A DNA stretch of 9,945 nt from Chitinophagaceae bacterium (GTDB lineage: Bacteria; Bacteroidota; Bacteroidia; Chitinophagales; Chitinophagaceae): positions 1 to 9,945 of the forward strand of contig PMUF01000297.1 in NCBI GenBank assembly GCA_003167015.1, written 5' to 3'. Shown here in pieces: positions 4,639 to 9,945 of this stretch (its first letter is position 1; the number at the start of each line of letters is the position of its first letter). Under the pieces are notes generated by a model. The model saw only the letters and a program-made list of their open reading frames with translations. It had not been told where the DNA came from and did no database searches. A program made the position numbers and the translations under genes.

Positions 4639-7600
4639 ATGAAAAAATTGCCTATTCCCTGTTCTGACGATTCCAGGGGATTGAAAAAAATTCTGTTGCT
4701 TATGCGACTAACGTCTTGCTTGTTATTGGTGACGTTTCTTCACGTTTCCGCCCATGTCCGATCTCAGGACAAACTGACGGTGAATGTTCGTCAGATCGGC
4801 TGGCAACCCTTCTTCGATCTGCTGCAAAAAAAGAGCAACTATACCTTTTTGTACAAGGACAATGTCCTTCCCAGCCACGACAAATTCGATGTGGAAGCGA
4901 GCGAGCTGACGGTCCCCCAGATCCTGGACAATGTGATGAGGAACTCACCGCTGTCTTATCAATTGTTGCCCAATCGTTTGATCGTGATCACTTCCCGAGC
5001 GGTGTCCAATCCGGAAGCAGCGCAAGATATCCGCATTACGGGAAGGATACTGTCGGCCTCCGGCGATCCCCTGGCAGGCGCAACGGTGCATATCAAAGGC
5101 AGTGCGGCCGGCACCAGCACGGACAGTACCGGGCATTACGATCTTATGGCGCCAGATGACGCTACCCTGGTGATCTCTTATGTAGGCTATGAAACGCAGG
5201 AAATAGCGGTCGGATCCCGAACCCGTATCGACGCCACCCTTACCAGTCTTCCCGGCAGCATCAATGAGGTGGTAGTAATAGGCTATGGCACGGCACGGAA
5301 GAAAGATCTAACCGGGGCAGTATCCACAATCAATTCGCGTGACATCAACGATCTGCCTGTAGCCGGATCGGACCAGATCATGCAGGGGAAAGCGGCGGGC
5401 GTTGCGATCACGCAGGTGACCGGCGCACCCGGCGACGGCGTATCGGTGATCATCCGGGGGCAGGCCAGCTTTGGCAATAGCGTTCCCTTATACGTTATCG
5501 ACGGCATCCCGACGGCGGATGGCATCAACGAAATCTCGCCTAACGACATCGAGAGTATCAGCGTCCTGAAAGATGCTTCCTCCGCATCGATCTATGGCGC
5601 CAGGGCAGCTAATGGCGTCGTGCTGATCACCACGAAAAAGGGCAGCAGCGGGAAACCAAGACTAGCTTTGAATGCGTATACGGGCGTGCAGACGCCGGAA
5701 CATATCATTCCTATGGCCAATTCGACGCAGTATTTCAATGCCTATAACGCGGCGGCCACCAACGATTATGTTGCAGGGGGCGCCTCTAACAGAACGCTGT
5801 TGCCGTTGGGCATGCTGGACACGTTGCCGAATGTGAACTGGCAGAAGGCGGTGTTGAAATCCGCGCCGATGAGCGATGCGCAGTTGTCGATCTCCGGTGG
5901 AAGCGAAGGCACGAAATATATCGTTTCAGCCAATTACCTGGACCAGAAAGGGATGATCTTGAATTCTTCTTTCAGCCGGTTCAATTTGCGGACGTCGGTG
6001 ATCAGTACGCTGAACAAGATCTTCGAGGTAGGGACGAACATCAACCTGGCATACGACAAAACAAGGCAGGTAGGGAGTTCCGGCGATGGCTATACGGCAC
6101 CTGGCGGCAGTAATCCGGGCGCCAGTATCGTGCGTTATGCGCTGTTCAGGACGCCGACCACACCGGTGATCTATCCGAACGGGCCTTATCAGGGGCAGTA
6201 TGTGGACCTGCCGGAGACGGTCAACGGCAATAATGTCTTTGGCGACGGCCTCAACCCGGTGGCTTTAGCTGCCAACACGGACCGTAACTTTTATAACTAT
6301 ACCTTATTGGGAGATGTGTATCTGCAGGTGTCGCCTATTCCTCACCTGAAGGTAAAATCCGATTTCGGTACGAACCTGATCATTACGGACTATAAGCAAT
6401 TCTATCCTACCTGGGGCATTCAGCGGATCCAGAATTCACCTAATGCGCTGAATCAGTCCAACACGAATAATTTTAACTATAACTGGACGAACACTGCCAC
6501 TTATGATCTATTGATGGGCAAGCAATCCCTGAATATACTGGCGGGAACGGAGATCATTTATAACGACACCAAAGAAATATCGGCCGCCGAGACCGGTTTC
6601 ATCAATCAATCATCGACCTTTCAATACCTGAGTAACGGCACGAGCCTCACTCCGGGTGTCGGTGGCAACGAATCGAACTGGGCTTTGTCTTCTTTATTCG
6701 GCAGGCTGACCTATCAATATGACGGCAAATATCTCGCGTCGTTCAATTTCAGACGTGATGGTTCTTCAAAGCTCGACCCTTCGAGTCAATGGGGTAATTT
6801 CTTTTCGGGATCGGCGGGCTGGAGAATAGACAAGGAGGCCTTTATGCAGAATGTGAAACCCATCTCCCTGCTGAAATTGAGGGTGGACTACGGGCAACTG
6901 GGTGATCAGAATGCATTGAGCGATTATGGCTATGCGTCGCTTATCAACAGCAATGGATATTATCCGTTCGGCACTACACCTGCCATCACTTCGACTATCG
7001 TTGCGAAAGGCAATCCGAATCTGAAATGGCAGACGACGACGATGGGGGATGTTGGCCTGGACATCGGGTTGTTCAATGACGCCATCACCCTTACGGCCGA
7101 CTATTACCGGAAGATCACCACTAATCTTCTGCAGGCGCCGCAGAACCCGACCAGTGCGGGAACGGTAGCCAGCCCTGCGTTTGAGAATAACGGGAAGATA
7201 CTGAATGAAGGGTTCGAGTTCGAACTTTCTTACCGGCACACCATCAATCGTGACTGGTCCTATAATGTGACGGGCAATCTTACGACCCTGCACAACGACG
7301 TAGAAGCATTGCTGAACAACCAGCCTATCCCGGCCGGGCGCGTCAATACCAATGTCTATGCCACCAGTACGGCGGTAGGTCATCCGGTCGGATCGTTTTA
7401 TATGTTGAAGCAGGAGGGGGTTTTTCAGACTCCCGAAGATGTGTTTACCCATGCGAGCCAGGGATCGCCCGTACGACCGGGTGACGTCAAATATTTAGAT
7501 GTCAATAACGACGGGGTGATCGACCAGAATGACAGGGTTTTTGCGGGCAGTCCCATACCCACGATGACCTATGCATTGACCGGCCAGGTCCATTTCCGGC

Positions 7601-8079
7601 AATTCGACCTCAGCTTATTCTTCCAGGGCGTGACGGGGGATAAGATATACAACCAGGTGGCGATGGACATCGATGGTTTCTATCGTCCTTTCAATGTTAC
7701 TAAAAAGACCGCCTTAGACAGCTGGCATGGTGAAGGCACCAGCAATACGAGGCCGCTTTTGTCCTGGAATGACGCTACGAACAACACACAAACCTCGACG
7801 AGGTTCCTGGAAACCGGTGACTACCTGAAGCTGAAGAATTTGCAGGTGGGCTATAATTTCAGTAACGCCGTATTATCAAGGCTGAAGATGCACTCCATAC
7901 GGTTTTATGTCAGCGTACAAAATGTATTCACCATCACCAAATATTCGGGGCTGGACCCCGAAATGACCACCAGTGCTGATGCGGCGTCATCGAATGACGG
8001 GCCCAAAGCCCTCAATATCGACTGGGGGACCTATCCTGCGGCCCGGACAACGACAGTGGGAGTAAACGTTAATTTTTAA
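4639..8079 (+). CDS. SusC/RagA-family TonB-dependent outer-membrane transporter with N-terminal STN domain
   Basis: 1146 residues. A long signal region (about 1-43, core LMRLTSCLLLVTFLHVSAHVRSQ) is followed by an STN domain (about 45-117), the element that signals to FecR proteins. Next is a carboxypeptidase-regulatory-like beta-sandwich (about 131-203, ITGRILSASGDPLAGATVHI to VISYVGYE). The SusC signature EVVVIGYGT (210-218) covers the TonB-box region. The plug domain ends at about 335 (YGARAANGVVLITTKKG). The rest is the 22-strand barrel, with an acidic loop DVNNDGVIDQND (954-965) of the calcium-binding type usual in SusC proteins and a terminal aromatic residue (VNVNF). It imports ligand captured by the SusD-like lipoprotein encoded 20 bp downstream, powered by TonB. 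The STN domain and the fecR gene just upstream indicate trans-envelope autoregulation. The substrate cannot be read from the sequence. ATG 4639 gives the complete signal peptide; Met22 is a possible but less likely alternative. Confidence 0.96.
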   Translation: MKKLPIPCSDDSRGLKKILLLMRLTSCLLLVTFLHVSAHVRSQDKLTVNVRQIGWQPFFDLLQKKSNYTFLYKDNVLPSHDKFDVEASELTVPQILDNVMRNSPLSYQLLPNRLIVITSRAVSNPEAAQDIRITGRILSASGDPLAGATVHIKGSAAGTSTDSTGHYDLMAPDDATLVISYVGYETQEIAVGSRTRIDATLTSLPGSINEVVVIGYGTARKKDLTGAVSTINSRDINDLPVAGSDQIMQGKAAGVAITQVTGAPGDGVSVIIRGQASFGNSVPLYVIDGIPTADGINEISPNDIESISVLKDASSASIYGARAANGVVLITTKKGSSGKPRLALNAYTGVQTPEHIIPMANSTQYFNAYNAAATNDYVAGGASNRTLLPLGMLDTLPNVNWQKAVLKSAPMSDAQLSISGGSEGTKYIVSANYLDQKGMILNSSFSRFNLRTSVISTLNKIFEVGTNINLAYDKTRQVGSSGDGYTAPGGSNPGASIVRYALFRTPTTPVIYPNGPYQGQYVDLPETVNGNNVFGDGLNPVALAANTDRNFYNYTLLGDVYLQVSPIPHLKVKSDFGTNLIITDYKQFYPTWGIQRIQNSPNALNQSNTNNFNYNWTNTATYDLLMGKQSLNILAGTEIIYNDTKEISAAETGFINQSSTFQYLSNGTSLTPGVGGNESNWALSSLFGRLTYQYDGKYLASFNFRRDGSSKLDPSSQWGNFFSGSAGWRIDKEAFMQNVKPISLLKLRVDYGQLGDQNALSDYGYASLINSNGYYPFGTTPAITSTIVAKGNPNLKWQTTTMGDVGLDIGLFNDAITLTADYYRKITTNLLQAPQNPTSAGTVASPAFENNGKILNEGFEFELSYRHTINRDWSYNVTGNLTTLHNDVEALLNNQPIPAGRVNTNVYATSTAVGHPVGSFYMLKQEGVFQTPEDVFTHASQGSPVRPGDVKYLDVNNDGVIDQNDRVFAGSPIPTMTYALTGQVHFRQFDLSLFFQGVTGDKIYNQVAMDIDGFYRPFNVTKKTALDSWHGEGTSNTRPLLSWNDATNNTQTSTRFLETGDYLKLKNLQVGYNFSNAVLSRLKMHSIRFYVSVQNVFTITKYSGLDPEMTTSADAASSNDGPKALNIDWGTYPAARTTTVGVNVNF

Positions 8080-8099
8080 TTTCATCAAGAGCTTTTTAT

Positions 8100-9623
8100 A
8101 TGAAAATAAAGAACCTTCTTCTCTTCTTGTTACCGGCCGTTTTGCTGACGGGCGCCGCCTGCAAGAAGATATTGAATCAACCGGTACTGGGCAGCTATAC
8201 GCCCGGCGATTTCTTTACTTCCGATGCCAATGCGCAACTGGCCATCAATGAGGCCTATAAATACCTGGCTTTTAATTCCGGCGCCACCAATGCCATATGG
8301 GTCTTGGGCGATCTTTCGTCGGACGATGTCGTGAAAGGCGGCAGCAGTATCGGCGACCAACCCGATTACCAGGCTGTCAACCAGTTCGATATCCTGCCGA
8401 CGAATGCTGCGGTGGAAGCGGTATGGGGCAATTATTACAATGGCGTTTTTGCCTGTAATGTCGTTACGGACGGCCTGACGAATAATCCGGCGGTATCGGC
8501 CACTATGCAGCAACAAGGTATTGCACAGGCCCGGTTCTTACGGGCGTATTATTATTTCATCCTGACCCTCTGTTATGGAAATATTCCGCTGCATCTTACG
8601 GTACAGACGGCCACGGAGGCACAAACGCCGGCTCTGGCCCAGGATACCATCTTTACACAGATCGAGAATGACTGCATCGCGGCGGCGGCTGTCCTACCGC
8701 AAACGGTGCCGGCCGCTCAGTTAGGGCAGGCTACGCAAGGGGCTGCATTGGCTTTGCTGGCGAAGACCTATTTATTTCACAGCGATCTGGCCAATCATTA
8801 CACGCTGGCTGCCCAGACGGCTCAGCAAGTCGTAGCATTGGGCTATAGCCTGACTAACATCTACTGGGACAACTTTAACGCCAACACCAAGGCCAATACG
8901 GAAGAAATATTCACGGTCAATCATATCGCCGGCACGCTGGGTTTGGGCAATGAGCTGAATGTATGGTTTGCGCCGAGGTCGCCGGCCCCTACCGACGGGT
9001 ATGGTTTTTTCCTTCCTACTCAGAGCCTGGTCAGCAACTATGAAACTGCTCCTGACGGAACGCCGGACCCCCGGCTGGATTATACGATCGCCAGGTCGGG
9101 CCATCCGTATTTTGATCTGGCCTACGATTCGACGTGGAGCAGCACGAACTATCTCTGTAAGAAGATGTGTCAACCGCTGTCGGAAGTGCCTGCCGCGACG
9201 AAGAATGTGGGTACTGTCAATTATGAAGCCCTTCGATTGTCGGATATCCTGCTGGTTGAAGCGGAAGCATTGAATGAGAGCGGGCAGAGTGCGGCTGCGC
9301 TGGCGCCTTTGAACCAGGTCCGGGAGCGTGCGAGAAATTCGTATATGTATGACAGTTCATTAACCGGTTATCCTACTGTGCCGGCCGGTCTTTTGCCGGA
9401 TATCGCCATCACCGATCAAACCCAGCTGCGTGCGATCATTCAAAGGGAAAGAAGATCGGAGCTGGCGTTGGAGTTTCACCGATTCTTCGACCTGATCCGG
9501 TATGGCAGTACGTATGCGACTGCCGCCCTGACGCCGGGAGCGCCCAATTTTAATTATACGGCTAATAAATGGTTCCCGCTTCCGCAAAGTGAGCGGGATG
9601 CCAATCCTAATTTGTTCAAATAG
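8100..9623 (+). CDS. SusD/RagB-family surface lipoprotein
   Basis: 507 residues, the usual size. A lipoprotein signal peptide runs to Cys21 (LLPAVLLTGAAC followed by KK); the -3 residue is Gly rather than the usual Leu/Val, a minor deviation. The N-terminal half has the SusD-like TPR region, with EAVWGNYYNGVFACN, QARFLRAYYYFILTLCYGNIPL (about 142-164) and GAALALLAKTYLF. The C-terminal SusD domain has RLSDILLVEAEALNESG, LNQVRERAR, IIQRERRSELALEFHRFFDLIRYG (about 450-473) and the family ending FPLPQSERDANPNLFK. SusD proteins sit on the outer face of the outer membrane as a lid over SusC and bind the incoming glycan or peptide. The 20-bp gap to susC, with an AAGAGC stretch 8 bp before the ATG, indicates one transcript. 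The short 32-bp gap to the next lipoprotein gene suggests the operon continues. Confidence 0.96.
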   Translation: MKIKNLLLFLLPAVLLTGAACKKILNQPVLGSYTPGDFFTSDANAQLAINEAYKYLAFNSGATNAIWVLGDLSSDDVVKGGSSIGDQPDYQAVNQFDILPTNAAVEAVWGNYYNGVFACNVVTDGLTNNPAVSATMQQQGIAQARFLRAYYYFILTLCYGNIPLHLTVQTATEAQTPALAQDTIFTQIENDCIAAAAVLPQTVPAAQLGQATQGAALALLAKTYLFHSDLANHYTLAAQTAQQVVALGYSLTNIYWDNFNANTKANTEEIFTVNHIAGTLGLGNELNVWFAPRSPAPTDGYGFFLPTQSLVSNYETAPDGTPDPRLDYTIARSGHPYFDLAYDSTWSSTNYLCKKMCQPLSEVPAATKNVGTVNYEALRLSDILLVEAEALNESGQSAAALAPLNQVRERARNSYMYDSSLTGYPTVPAGLLPDIAITDQTQLRAIIQRERRSELALEFHRFFDLIRYGSTYATAALTPGAPNFNYTANKWFPLPQSERDANPNLFK

Positions 9624-9655
9624 CCGGTCGCCGTTAACGCTTAAAATTAATCATC

Positions 9656-9945
9656 ATGAACTGGATTAAATTATCAACATATCTCTCTTACGGTGTAGTC
9701 ATCGCCGCTGTTTTTGGGGCAGTGAGCTCGTGCAAGAAGAATACTACGCCGGCTTCTTATGTTACGAATAAGACGGCGTTGAACGATGCCATAGATTCCC
9801 TGACGGCCGTGTATAATTCGACGGTGGACGGGACAAAGCCGGGGGATTACGCTCCTGGTGCCCGGCAGGCGCTGGATTCAGTGATTGCCCTGGCGACTTC
9901 CGTCAGCGGTTCCAATGCGTATACGCAGCAGGAGATCAACAATGC
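9656..9945 (+). CDS. Lipoprotein with FIVAR-like domain, N-terminal part (3' end outside window)
   Basis: An ATG 32 bp after the susD stop opens a frame running to the window edge (96 full codons). The start MNWIKLSTYL and a hydrophobic stretch SYGVVIAAVFGAVSS lead to a good lipobox, VSSC, with Cys26 followed by KKN. The mature part has ALNDAIDSLTAVYNSTVDGT, then KPGDYAPGARQALDSVIALA and TQQEINN. This is the pattern of helical FIVAR-like modules (paired helices with a G..PG.Y..GA...L..AI core). Such modules usually sit ahead of a carbohydrate-binding, LamG-like or hydrolase domain in surface proteins. I infer a surface-exposed accessory protein of the uptake locus; the defining part is beyond the window, so its enzymatic role is unknown. 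Confidence 0.75.
   Translation, partial: MNWIKLSTYLSYGVVIAAVFGAVSSCKKNTTPASYVTNKTALNDAIDSLTAVYNSTVDGTKPGDYAPGARQALDSVIALATSVSGSNAYTQQEINN

Noticed and set aside
6766..7452. Long minus-strand open frame (228 codons) inside susC.
   Set aside because: It is antisense to well-conserved barrel sequence; the translation is Arg/Ile-rich with no recognisable domain.
1..9945. tRNA or rRNA genes, CRISPR arrays, insertion sequences, phage or toxin-antitoxin genes.
   Set aside because: Nothing on either strand supported any of these; the gaps are short and contain only the signals listed.

Overview
The window looks like a chromosomal segment of a Bacteroidota bacterium, most likely of the Chitinophaga/Chitinophagaceae type. 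The reasons are a SusC/SusD pair with an N-terminal STN domain on SusC, a FecR-type anti-sigma factor and ECF sigma factor beside it, A/T-rich ribosome-binding regions without strong Shine-Dalgarno sequences, and an exact Bacteroidota promoter (TTTG-N19-TACATTTG). This assignment comes from reading the proteins; no database search was possible.

Layout. (1) 1-435: the 3' end of a YcaQ-type winged-helix DNA glycosylase gene, cut by the window edge. (2) 562-1566: a GlxA-like regulator (DJ-1/PfpI domain plus AraC helix-turn-helix) behind a good promoter. (3) 1627-2628: a glyceraldehyde-3-phosphate dehydrogenase. Between (2) and (3) lie two copies of an 18-bp repeat, each able to fold into a UNCG-tetraloop hairpin. 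(4) 2672-3208, minus strand: an ECF sigma factor, convergent with the dehydrogenase gene. Its full-length frame has no ATG, GTG or TTG start. (5) 3298-4404: a FecR anti-sigma factor, divergent from the sigma gene. (6) 4405-4638: a non-coding leader carrying a strong minus-strand intrinsic terminator and a minus-strand -7 box, compatible with a short antisense RNA of about 100 nt. (7) 4639-8079: a SusC-like TonB-dependent transporter. (8) 8100-9623: a SusD-like lipoprotein. (9) 9656 to the end: the start of a further lipoprotein with a FIVAR-like repeat.

How the genes work together. Genes 4 to 9 form a regulated glycan (or other large nutrient) uptake locus. SusD captures ligand at the cell surface and SusC imports it with TonB energy. 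The STN domain of SusC can signal to the periplasmic part of FecR, which controls the ECF sigma factor, which in turn is expected to activate susC/susD. The substrate cannot be deduced because no glycoside hydrolase lies inside the window. The first three genes are ordinary flanking genes with no evident link to the uptake locus.

I see no wholly new system. The items most worth a second look are the putative antisense RNA in the susC leader, the sigma gene that lacks a normal start codon and is divergent from its anti-sigma gene, and the paired hairpin repeats before the dehydrogenase gene.
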